64,000 nucleotides of DNA, taken from Rhynchopus sp. YZ270_cl-10 (lineage: Eukaryota; Euglenozoa; Diplonemea; Diplonemida; Diplonemidae). The stretch spans positions 372,001 to 436,000 of the forward strand of contig OZ037901.1 of NCBI GenBank assembly GCA_964035575.1, given 5' to 3'. A program made the position numbers and the translations under genes. Positions 29,218 to 38,366 of this stretch are shown in pieces; positions within the stretch are counted from its first letter, which is position 1; each line of letters starts with the position of its first letter. Under the pieces are notes generated by a model. The model was not told the origin of the DNA, searched no databases, and worked only from the letters and a program-made list of their open reading frames with translations.

Positions 29218-29645
29218 CAGGTGTCATATCCCCCTCCTCCCCCCCAATACTTCGTCGGTGGTCTTCTCAGTACACCCCCTCCCCGAGAAACAACCTTTGT
29301 ACTTTTCTCTCACTTGTGTGATAATGTTTAGCCGCGTTTTCGAAATTCCTTCTCTGCCAACTTGGGCTCGCTGGAAGCTCGATATGTCGCAAATACTTCG
29401 TGTTGAACCGGGTGTTCCAGCAGACGAACGGGGAAATGCTTCAGCAATTCCCCCGCCCGACTCTCCTTCTTCAAGGGTTCTCTCGCAATCATACTCCTCG
29501 TCAGACACCTGTTTTTGAGAGCAACAACTTCGAGGAACTGTTCACCGTACCCAACCTTGACACCCCGTGCTGGGTGGTCATACATCATTTGTCAAACCTC
29601 CTGTTGGAATTTCGAAAACGCAGCACAACATTATTACCCGTGAGA

Positions 29646-29855
29646 TAAAATTACGTATCACAAACTAACGTGAACATCATTTAACTCGGTGATGGGTGAT
29701 TCACAAAATGGAGTACGTGATACCACTCTATCATCACTTTTATGATTACACTCGCTTCGCTCGTGAAATCAAAATGCTGACCTCCAGTTTGTGTCACCCA
29801 CCACCTCGTGAAATAATGTTCACTTTATTTGATGAGATAAATAGTTAATTTTTCT
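29646..29855. repeat. Foldback element with GCTTCGC apex (type H), copy 2
   Basis: Starts ATAAAATTACGTAT and ends GATAAATAGTTA. Arms pair as GTGAACATCATTTAACTCGG with TCGTGAAATAATGTTCAC, plus ATGGGTGA/TCACCCACC. The apex is CTCGCTTCGCTCG (GCTTCGC 29754-29760). Termini are shared with the next type-H element, while the arm sequence is its own. Confidence 0.85.
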
Positions 29856-30005
29856 GGGGGGGTAAAAAAAAACCGCTTGATACTTTACACTTTACACGAA
29901 CCGTCCATCACCCCCCTCATTTTTCCCCCCGTGTGCTTCCCACGTTTAGCACGGAAAGAAGAAGTGTGGGGTGATGCTGTTGGTCTTTCTATTTCTTTTA
30001 TACCA

Positions 30006-30288
30006 CGCGTGAAAAACGTTTTATGGTCGTAACTGGCCTAAAAAGTGAGTGAAATAAGATTCGTTTTATTTCACGCAAATTGCACTAGGGTAACCCGGAG
30101 AGTGAAATAAAATATCACGGAGTGAAAAAAAAAAAATTGCCTGCAAAATGCCTTTGCAAATAAAACATTTATTTTTTCACGCTGTTTTTGTTCGTAATTT
30201 TACCCCAAAAAGCGCGAAAGTGAAAAGTGGGTGCTAGGCTCAACGTTTAGGCCAGTTACGACCATAAATACGTTTTTCACTTGTGGAA
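30006..30288. mobile_element. ~280-bp TIR element
   Basis: The left end GCGTGAAAAACGTTTTATGG, TCGTAACTGGCCTAAA is matched in reverse by TTTAGGCCAGTTACGACCAT...ACGTTTTTCAC. The interior has GTGAAATAA and poly-A hairpins. It sits between two type-H foldback elements and may be inserted into, or derived from, the same cluster. Confidence 0.8.
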
Positions 30289-30462
30289 TAAAATTACATA
30301 TTGAGTGAAATAAGAACATTTTCTTGCACTTGCCACTAAAAAGGCACCCTCGTGACTCTTATTCCCCTCGCTTCGCTCGGGAAATAACGCACTCGGGCAC
30401 CTTTTTAGTGGCGCGTGAAATAAAATAGTTCTTATTTCACTCGAATAAATAGTTATTTTGTT
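30289..30462. repeat. Foldback element with GCTTCGC apex (type H), copy 3
   Basis: Arms pair as GAGTGAAATAAGAACATTTT with its reverse near 30415-30445, and GCCACTAAAAAGG with CCTTTTTAGTGGC. The apex is CCTCGCTTCGCTCGGG (GCTTCGC 30370-30376). Ends are ATAAAATTACATAT and ATAAATAGTTA, nearly those of copy 2. Confidence 0.88.
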
Positions 30463-30465
30463 ATG

Positions 30466-30599
30466 GAGGCACGGCACTTTTGTGGAATTTTGTGGAATTT
30501 TGTGGAATTTTGTGGAATTTCAAAAACTCGACTTCTACTTTTTCCCCTAAGAAAAAATTCCACAAAATTCCACAAAATTCCACAAAAGTGCCGTGCCTC
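30466..30599. repeat. 134-bp palindrome with internal 12-mer repeats
   Basis: GAGGCACGGCACTTTTGTGG at the left is exactly reversed at the right end. The left arm contains four TTTTGTGGAATT-type units and the right arm three. The loop is ~25 bp and contains CTCGACTTCTAC. Confidence 0.9.
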
Positions 30600-30689
30600 T
30601 TTCAAGAAAAAAAATTTTTTTTTTTCGACATCACAAAATTTTTCCCACAAAAAAAAATTTTTTTTTTTTGCACATGTCTGCACCAAAAA

Positions 30690-32165
30690 TGCAAATAAAG
30701 CCAGAATTTTGATGTTTTGAGCATCTAGAATTTATTCCACGGCTATTTTGTGTATAAAATACCCACCCTGTACAGTTTGTATGGGCCAGCGCCTTGTCAA
30801 AAAAAATCTCAAAAAAAAAAAAATTTTTTTTTTTTTCACAAGTGTTTTTGAGGCCTGCTCACTACACCCTAGGTACCCTTCTGAGACCAAAAAGTCAAAA
30901 AAAGCATGAATTGGGCTGTTTTGAGCATCTAGAGTTTATTCCCCAGCCATTTTCTGTACCGCCAGTGCACTTTGTATGGGCCAGCGCCTTGTCAAAAAAT
31001 CGAAAAATCTCAAAAAAAAAAAAAATTTTTTTCGGGAAAATTTCGACCACTGAGGTGGGTCTTTGGGCACCAAAAAATGCAAAAAAAATGCAAAAATCGG
31101 GTGTTTTGACCATCTGTGGTTACACAAAACACACTTCTGTGTACAAGCCTACACCAATACAGTGGTAATACAAGGCGATTTTTGACCAAAAAAAAATATT
31201 TTTTTTCGCCCAAAATCGGGCGTGGTACGTCATAAAATGGCCCAAAAAATCCAAGGAAAACCTTCGATTGGGCAAATTATGAAAAAAATTTTCAAGTCAA
31301 ATTTTCAACCAAAATACGGTCATTTTGTTCACACAGTGATTCTACGTCATGCTAGCTTCCTGTGCAGAACTCCAGCAATTCACCAATGCCGGCATCTATC
31401 TTTCCATTATCGCCATTGCACTTCGTGTGTTACCAACGTGCTCAAGAAATGGCGTGCTGTCACACTCCAACCAGAGTATCGAACCCGTACGTACATAACG
31501 GAGATCCACGAGCCCACCCAAAGGCGGAGGGTCTAGCCGAAGGCGGACGAGCTAGCCCAATCCGGACGAGCGAGCCTCAATCTAGACGAGCGAGCCTCAT
31601 AAAGCACACCAGCTCCAATCTGACGGGGAACTTCGAGCCTCTAAGCCCAGAGAAAGAACCTGGCCACCGGAGGGCCCTAACGGCCCGACGAGGAGGCGCC
31701 CCATAGGGCGCTGGGGCCAAGGGACTTAAGTCGCCCTAACGCTTCGCTAAGTACCTGGAAAAATCCCTAAGGAAAAAAGTGGAAAAAAAGTGTCTCAAAA
31801 TTGACATCTATTTTTTGACCTTTTTGCTGGGTAGGTTTGGGTCGGTCCGACCTGACCCTACTGAGTCGGTTTAAGTCGGATTGGTAGCCTTGTCCCCTAT
31901 CATCTCCCCTCTTCCCCCTTTTAATACAAGGGCAGTCTCGTGACTATGTAACCTACAAAACCACCATTTAAGCACCTCAGTATCATACCCCATCTAAGCC
32001 TCCCTCAACCCTCATCCACACAGATTCGCCTCCTTAAACCTGCAAACCTGCAAACCTTCTAACACCTCAGAGGGCAAGGCCCGCAAACCCTTATTCCAAT
32101 GGAAGAATTTTTCAAAAATTCTCTATACTTCCTATGACTGGACCCAACTCCCCTCACTATTTTTC
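30690..32165. repeat. Left half of a large inverted-repeat pair
   Basis: Built of degenerate modules, each with TTTTGA(G/C)CATCT, TATGGGCCAGCGCCTTGTC and an A-run/T-run hairpin. It is inverted relative to 36076-37300: GTACCTAGGGTGTAGTGAGC and CCAGCCATTTTCTGTACC-type phrases are found on opposite strands. The inner edge (TATGACTGGACCCAACTCCC at ~32129) is reversed at ~36079-36098. A GC-rich block with GACGAGCGAGCCTC repeats (31500-31740, GCTTCGC at 31741) interrupts the match and may be an insertion. Confidence 0.75.
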
Positions 32166-32644
32166 CCTAAAAAAACGCAAAAAACGCCCAAAAAATTCTG
32201 CCAAAAATATCAAAAATATCAAAAATGCGCATTTTCCAGTTCCTCTTTTATTCCACACCCTAGTTCGGGCGCAAGTGCATCTCTCCGTTCAGTGCACCGC
32301 TTACTGTCACTTTTGACCATCCTTTTATTTTCTTTTCCCCAATCCCCACCCCGTTTCTTCACTTTGTTTGCATAAACCCCAATCAAAAAAAGTAGTGGAG
32401 CACACTCTAGGGTGGCTACACTAATACAACCAAGTTTTCAAAAAAAAAAAAAAATAGCTGGGGGGGAAATTAATTTTATCCAACTGACTCAGACTGACTA
32501 CAAACCATGGTTTATTGAACCTTTTTCCCCTCCAATCTTATTCAGCATGACACCTCTACATCCAACCTCTCTGACAGGAAGTTACTCCGCCCCCCCCCAT
32601 AGTTTTGTTTCTCTTATTACTAAAAACCCTTTTTTTCGCAACCT
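32166..32644. other. Upstream region of the LRR/EF-hand gene
   Basis: AT-rich with C/T tracts and CTCTGACAG (32570-32578), a possible acceptor. No other gene is seen. Confidence 0.4.
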
Positions 32645-33790
32645 ATGTCACAACCCCCTTCTTCTTATGTACCCACCTCTGTCCACAAGGAGGACGGTAC
32701 TGTTGTTCTCGACAATGAGGTGTTCGGTGGGTACTCTGGACTAGAAGCTATTCACCAGGCGGATGCTTCCGTGCACAGCTGTATGACGATGTACTGCACG
32801 AGCTGCAGGGAGTTGAGTATAAAACCGAATACAGTGATTTCACAGTATTTACCGAAGGTGCCAGGAACCTTCGATATGAAGGAACTGAACATATCTAATA
32901 ACTTCATTGGCGACAAAGGGTTGGAGTCGTTGTTAGATGTCGTTGAAGCGAACAAAAGGATGTGCCGGATGCGGGTGAGCGACAATGGACTTAAAAATGG
33001 TTCGGTTCTGAAACTGTTAAAAGTTGCGCGAGACCACCCTGCACTCATCTCCCTTGACCTCAGTGGGAACAAATTTCTTAGTCTCGAAGTCGGAACAATG
33101 TGCCTCCAATTGGTCCGACAGAAACCGAATTTTATGCATCTTTCGTTAACCCGAACCTCCGTTAGCAAAAAGCTGCAGGATACTATTGAAGTACAGCTAA
33201 AGCAAAATCGACGGAAAAATGGAGAAAAAAACCGGCTCGCGCTTGAAGGGAGGGTTCGTATAGAAAAAGCCGCTTTGTTTGAGGCGAAGGAGTTATTTGA
33301 TGGAATCGACCGATCTGGGACGGGGAGGGTTACGATGTCGGGGTTGACTCAGGTTGCGAAAGACAGAGGCTTGACAGAACTTTCATTTGGTGGGATGGAT
33401 GCGGCAGTCTTCTCTACAGTAGACAAAGATGGGGATGGTACCGTCACCCTTGTGGAATATCTTCGTATTGCGTTTCCAAAGGCGCCAGAGGAAGACATTC
33501 TTTATTGGATAAACTGCTACTCAGATTTTGTGTATTCTTCGTACACCCCGCCGCCGGAGATTAGTGCAGAGCAGCTTGAAGAGATAAAAGAAATTTTTGC
33601 TTCATTTGACAAAAGCGGCGACGGTGTTCTCAGCAAAGCAGAGCTGCGTGAATCCCTCAAAAACTGCTGCTACTGCATGGATGTGGACTCGTATTTCATG
33701 GAGGCAGACTCAAGTGGCGATGGTGTAGTGGATTTGGGGGAATTTGTCAAAGTAATGACCCCATATTATTTGGGGAATGTTGCGGGATGA
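32645..33790 (+). CDS. Leucine-rich-repeat plus EF-hand calcium-binding protein
   Basis: A single exon of 381 residues. Residues ~70-170 are ribonuclease-inhibitor-type LRRs (MKELNISNNFIGDKGLESLL; LISLDLSGNKFLSLE; LSLTRTSV). After a basic helix (~185-215) come four EF-hand loops: DRSGTGRVTMSG (222-233), DKDGDGTVTLVE (260-271), DKSGDGVLSKAE (322-333) and DSSGDGVVDLGE (355-366). All keep acidic first and last positions except loop 1, which ends in Gly, so three or four should bind calcium. This suggests a calcium-dependent adaptor or sensor, location unknown. The start at 32645 is the first Met, and nothing upstream extends it. The gene is intact despite lying between the two arms of a large inverted repeat. 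It may be host DNA flanked by two insertions, or a captured gene. Confidence 0.85.
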   Translation: MSQPPSSYVPTSVHKEDGTVVLDNEVFGGYSGLEAIHQADASVHSCMTMYCTSCRELSIKPNTVISQYLPKVPGTFDMKELNISNNFIGDKGLESLLDVVEANKRMCRMRVSDNGLKNGSVLKLLKVARDHPALISLDLSGNKFLSLEVGTMCLQLVRQKPNFMHLSLTRTSVSKKLQDTIEVQLKQNRRKNGEKNRLALEGRVRIEKAALFEAKELFDGIDRSGTGRVTMSGLTQVAKDRGLTELSFGGMDAAVFSTVDKDGDGTVTLVEYLRIAFPKAPEEDILYWINCYSDFVYSSYTPPPEISAEQLEEIKEIFASFDKSGDGVLSKAELRESLKNCCYCMDVDSYFMEADSSGDGVVDLGEFVKVMTPYYLGNVAG

Positions 33791-35222
33791 AAGGGAACCT
33801 TCTTTAGCAACCCACAACAGAAGCAGTGGTCGCGCTAATTATGGGAAAAAATGGGGAAAAAATGGATTTCGGGTACGAAAAAACGTTCCTAGAAAAGGTT
33901 AGCTGGGGAGGCCCGGAAACCCCGTTTTGTGGCATTTCCGGGCCAATCCCAGCCTGTGGTGGGGTATATACGGAAAAATGGACAAAGTTTTAGTGACTTA
34001 AATTTTCGCAAAATATGAACCCATACTCGTAAACAAGGGTCATTTTCAGGAAAATTCGGAAAATTCCGAGATTTGGAAGCAATTTTTCTCCTGAAAATCA
34101 GTGGGTTTTCATCCCCAAAACATACCGCGATTGGAATTTCCGGAATCCGTCCGCGCTGTGGTGGGGTCACTTTGCCGAAATGGCCAATTTTTTGGTTTTG
34201 GTCAAAATCCATGTGGGTAAAGAGGGCCAATGTAAATCCCACAACCAGATTTTCTCTCCCTGATCCTGACGTCTTGCAACATAAAAATGCCCGAAAACAC
34301 CGGCATTTGCATTTCCGGAATTCGTCCGTTCTGTGGTGGGGTCAATTTGCCGAAATGGACAAGTTCTTGGTTTTGGTCAAAATCCGTCAGTGTAAGGTAA
34401 AGGGGGCAAGTGTTTGCCTGTAGAAACTGGAAGGGAACAGGCAGCGCCGCAGGCGCACGGTAACCAACCCTTTTTTTTTTTTCTCTCTTTTCTTTTTTCT
34501 CCTCTTTCTTTTGACTTTCCGATCCAATTGCGTTCCACGGCGGGGTCACATGTATATGCAAGTCCACTATGTGGTGGTCTTACTCAACAATATTAGAACT
34601 TCTGGTTTCTTAATGAAATCCCCGTACTGCAAAAAAAAAAACGTTCCTACCAAAACCCCCAAAAATCCCGGGATGAAGGATGGACTTTAGCGCGAGCCCT
34701 GCCCTGAACAGAAGGGGGGGGTTTTTTTTTTACATCGTGAAGCTCGAAAAATATCCTGTGGTGTAATTTTTTTTTCCACGTTTGGTGTGACCTATACAAG
34801 GGTAGTGGTATACCTTAGAAGGACCTTTTTTACACCTTTTTTTTTGGGGGGTGCTAAAATTATTTTGTGTACATCTTTTTGGTGGTTTTTTGTGGCCAGA
34901 AATTTTCCCCAGAAATTTTTACCCACAAAAAATCAAAAAAAATTTTTTTTTGATTTCGGTGCACCGGAGCCTGTACGTGCTGTGATGGGGTCACTTTGCG
35001 CTCAGAAATGAGTATTTTTGACCTAAAATGCATGTGTCAGTTTTTACAGGCCATTTTCAGGTTCTGTGTGCAAAATATGGTCAGTACTTGACTTCTGAAG
35101 GAAAAGTACAAAAGGAACGTGGGGCAGTTTGCGTAGATGCGAATTTTACACCCCACCATTTGACGGGCGGAGCTCGTAGAACCCAACGAAGAGTGAGAAA
35201 AAAGGATACGCCGAAACAATAA
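33791..35222. other. Modular repeats after the LRR/EF-hand gene
   Basis: A ~175-bp module with TTTCCGGAAT(C/T)CGTCCG, CTGTGGTGGGGTCA(C/A)TTTGCC and TTGGTTTTGGTCAAAATCC occurs at 34131-34228 and 34305-34408. A third, diverged copy is near 34960-35040 (CTGTGATGGGGTCACTTTGC). A reverse-oriented F5 unit lies at 34440-34475. The phrase CCTTAGAAGGACCTTTTTTA at 34813 recurs at 35860. No gene. Confidence 0.6.
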
Positions 35223-35223
35223 A

Positions 35224-35290
35224 AGTAGCGTACCGTGCGCCTGCGGCGCAAGCTAGTATCCCACCTTCCCATGACATAGTGTCGCAGGCT
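35224..35290 (-). repeat. F5 hairpin tail repeat, variant a
   Basis: GCGTACCGTGCGCCTGCGGC, GCAAGCTAGTATCCCACCTT, CCCATGACATAGTGTCGCAG. Close match to 22090-22156. The heptamer array begins shortly after. Confidence 0.65.
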
Positions 35291-35322
35291 ATCGCCGTCT
35301 CGGAACCCTCACTCGGCCCTTT

Positions 35323-35754
35323 GGTACTGGGTACTGAGTACTGGGTACTGGGTACTGGGTACTGGGTACTGGGTACTGGGTACTGGGTACTGGGTACTGG
35401 GTACTGGGTACTGGGTACTGGGTACTGGGTACTGGGTACTGGGTACTGGGTACTGGGTACTGGGTACTGGGTACTGGGTACTGGGTACTGGGTACTGGGT
35501 ACTGGGTACTGGGTACTGGGTACTGGGTACTGGGTACTGGGTACTGGGTACTGGGTACTGGGTACTGGGTACTGGGTACTGGGTACTGGGTACTGGGTAC
35601 TGGGTACTGGGTACTGGGTACTGGGTACTGGGTACTGGGTACTGGGTACTGGGTACTGGGTACTGGGTACTGGGTACTGGGTACTGGGTACTGGGTACTG
35701 GGTACTGGGTACTGGGTACTGGGTACTGGGTACTGGGTACTGGGTACTGGGTAC
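35323..35754. repeat. (TACTGGG)n heptamer tandem array
   Basis: About 61 units of 7 bp, nearly perfect (one TACTGAG near the left end). All frames on both strands are open (GYWVLGT / QYPVPST), so the long frames are artefacts. GGG every 7 bases on one strand has G-quadruplex potential. Confidence 0.98.
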
Positions 35755-36075
35755 ACAGTTTTTTGATCGAAAACAAGTCCACTCCACCACAGAGAAAGCT
35801 CGGGAAAAAGTCACGTTTTCCTTCAGGAAATGCCCTAAGGAAAACCACCATACCTTAGAAGGACCTTAGAAGGACCTTTTTTACACCTTTTTTTTAGAAA
35901 AATCACACCAACGTTGAAACCGGCTTTATTTGAAAGATCGGGACGATCTGAGACAAATGTATTTTGTTCTCGGACTTGGCTCGCAAAAAAAACCCCCCAT
36001 CCAAAGGGGGGTCCGTAAGTTTGTGTATTAGTGTGTAAAATTTCCGGCCCTTTTGGGTGAAAAAAAAAAAGGGTG
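35755..36075. other. Spacer, no gene
   Basis: Holds a second CCTTAGAAGGACCTT block (35850-35880) and AT-rich sequence leading into the right inverted arm. Confidence 0.4.
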
Positions 36076-37300
36076 AGGGGAGTTGGGTCCAGTCATAGGG
36101 GGTATAGCATATTTTTTGGAAAATTCTTCAAAAAAGCAAGGATTTTTGCTGAGCACAATGAAATTTTCAGAAAAATCCCAATTTTCGGCCAAATTTGGAG
36201 CAAATTAGGGCCCACACACCCCGATTTTGGGTCAAAAACCGACTTCATTGCTCAGGAGTGCCTACGATTACGTAAACCAAAGGTCCTCTGGATGCATGCA
36301 TTGATAAACACAACACTGGAAATTGCAAGGAACAGGTCTGCATGCGTGTTCTCTAGCCACTACAGTCACAGGGTATGCACAAAATGACCGTATTGTGGTT
36401 GAATTTTGACTTGCAAATGTTTTTCACGAACATGTATTTCTGAGGTTTTTTTGGATTCTTTGGGCCATTTTATGACTTCGGGTGCCTACCACGCCCGTTT
36501 TTGAGCAATAAAAATTTTTTTGTCTGGTCAAAAATCGCCTTGTACTTGTGAAAGGAATTGCTAAGGAAATGTGAAATGTGTGTGTTTTTGTACACAAAAG
36601 TGCGTTTTGGGTGCTTCTGAAGGGTCAAAACACCAAAATTTTGCGTTTTTTTTGCGTTTTTGATCTCCCAAGGACACACTATTTTCGGTGAATTTTTTTG
36701 TGAAAAAAAACTGAAAAATCACGGCTATAAGAACGCTAAGGAAAAATCGATATTCATTTTTTTGGGCAGAAAAGTGCGTTTTGGTGCCCACCGATGGTCA
36801 AAACATCAATTTTTTTGTGTTTTTGGCATCTTTGGACACCCAAGGACCCACTATCGGGGTGATTTTTTTTCCCTGAGATTTGCCTTTGCCAAAATCGAAA
36901 AAAAAAAATTGTGACGGAATTTGCTAAGGAAAAGTCGAAATTGTGGGCCCCTGTAGTAATGCATAAGGTGCATAATGCATATGTTTACCCCCAGATCGTC
37001 AAAACACCCGATTTTTGCGTTTTTTTTGCACTTTTTGGTGCCCAAAAACCCAACTCAGGGGTCGAAATTTTCCCGAAAAAAAAAATTTTTTTTTTTTGAG
37101 ATTTTTTGATTTTTTGACGAGGCGCTGTCCCATACAAAATGCACTGGTGGTACAGAAAATGGCTGGGGAATTAACTCTAGATGCTCAAAACAGCCCAATT
37201 CTTGCTTTTTTTGACTTTTTGGTCCCAGAAGGGTACCTAGGGTGTAGTGAGCAGGCCTCAAAAACACTTGCGAAAAAAAAATTGGGATTTTTTTTTTTGA
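36076..37300. repeat. Right half of the large inverted-repeat pair
   Basis: Inverse counterpart of 30690-32165. It contains at least four degenerate ~190-bp modules. Each has GGTCAAAACA or GTCAAAACAC followed by ATTTTTGCGTTTTTTTTGC-like text (near 36625, 36795, 37000 and in diverged form 37185) and an A/T-run hairpin. Two of these modules are absent from the left arm. Confidence 0.75.
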
Positions 37301-38058
37301 GATTTTTTCAAAAATCGACTTGTCTGTGGTAACAATCACGAAATTTTGGGTTCGCGGAACCGCGTTTTAGACCCCCCTAGATGCTCAAAAGTGCCAAATT
37401 TTGCTTTTAATGGCCTCAAATCGTCGAAATTAGCCCAATATAGGGGCAAAAAAAAAAATTCGAGGGTCTAGGTATGGAGAGCGAGCACCTTAGAAGGAAG
37501 ATCGTACGTAAATTTTTGTGTGTACAATTGTACACCCGGTCTGCCGGTCTTTTTCGAGGGTGGGTGGGACCGGCCCTTATAGCCGGTAATCCTTAAGAGC
37601 CGGTCTTTTTACGGACCCTAAAGACCGGCTAAAGACCGGCTATACACACTAATTACGTGTCTGGTCGTTGCCGGTCTATTTACGGACCCCCCAAAAACTA
37701 AGATCTTACTTTACTAGGAAAAAAAAAAATGAAGACCTTACAAAACATGGCTTTTTCTTCCAGATCTGAGGGTCCTCTGTATACCATGCCGTGGAAGAAA
37801 ATAAAATTTTCTCTCACTTCGCGCCAAACAATAACGGTGTACTGTTGTTTGGTTTTGTATAGTGGAGACAGTCTTGTATAAGGGGTCAAACCTATCCGGT
37901 TGTTGAAGTGAGAGCATAAAACCCTATGGCCTGCCATACAGCAGCGAACACATGAACAAAATACAAAATAGCGAAGCCATTCTTTAATTATTCCCGAATA
38001 CCACTACCCGAGAGCCTTTCAAGGTGATTGGTTGGTGTTTTTTTTGTTTTTTTTTTTG
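37301..38058. other. Spacer with CCGGTCTTTTTACGGACC hairpins
   Basis: Between 37535 and 37690 the words GCCGGTC, AGACCGGC and TTTACGGACC recur in both orientations (e.g. AGAGCCGGTC pairs with GACCGGCT), making a small nested hairpin cluster. The rest is AT-rich with no supported gene. Confidence 0.5.
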
Positions 38059-38362
38059 GGGATATGCAATATACAAGGAAAGTTTCTGTCGCGATGAAGG
38101 GGATAAGTATCCCTCACCAGTTCTTTTTACCCCCTAGCAACCCAACCCCACCCCCTATAGGCAGCCCCTCCCATCCCATGTCTGTGCTCCGCACCAGTCC
38201 ACAAACTTCACAGAATTCTACAAGACATGTTCACAACAATCAAACGAGACGATTTGGGTTTTTCTGTACTTCAGTGATAATACAAGTCATGATCACAACA
38301 ACCAAAGGGAAGAGACGAGTTGGGTAGAGTCGAACAACACGGTGTTTAAAAAAAAAAAAAAA
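38059..38362 (+). repeat. 304-bp repeat A, copy 1
   Basis: Identical as far as I can see to 41880-42186, from GGGGATATGCAATATACAAG to CACGGTGTTTAAAA and a poly-A run. The poly-A end suggests a retroposed unit. The frame across it (87 codons) is not a recognisable protein. Confidence 0.9.
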
Positions 38363-38366
38363 AGGG

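Larger units (their letters stand above)
27726..29645. other. Repeat-rich spacer, no confident gene
   Basis: Contains an F5 variant-b unit (28137-28250), a GCGAAGC hairpin (28317-28340), an inverted pair GGTGGAATCC/GGACTCCACC near 28550, the segment shared with 22490 (29126-29217), and short open frames near 29320-29650 with no recognisable domain. A short frame at 28681-28755 ends SSVVVERAFSLLYAKRR, reminiscent of a hAT transposase C-terminus but too short to call. Confidence 0.45.

Noticed and set aside
35323-35754. Interstitial telomere
   Set aside because: Unit TACTGGG is not the TTAGGG expected for Euglenozoa, and unique genes lie on both sides.
35146-35869. Long open frames on both strands across the TACTGGG array (and likewise 27243-27857 and 23699-24208)
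   Set aside because: Unit lengths of 7 or 8 with no stop make all frames open; the peptides are pure unit repeats.
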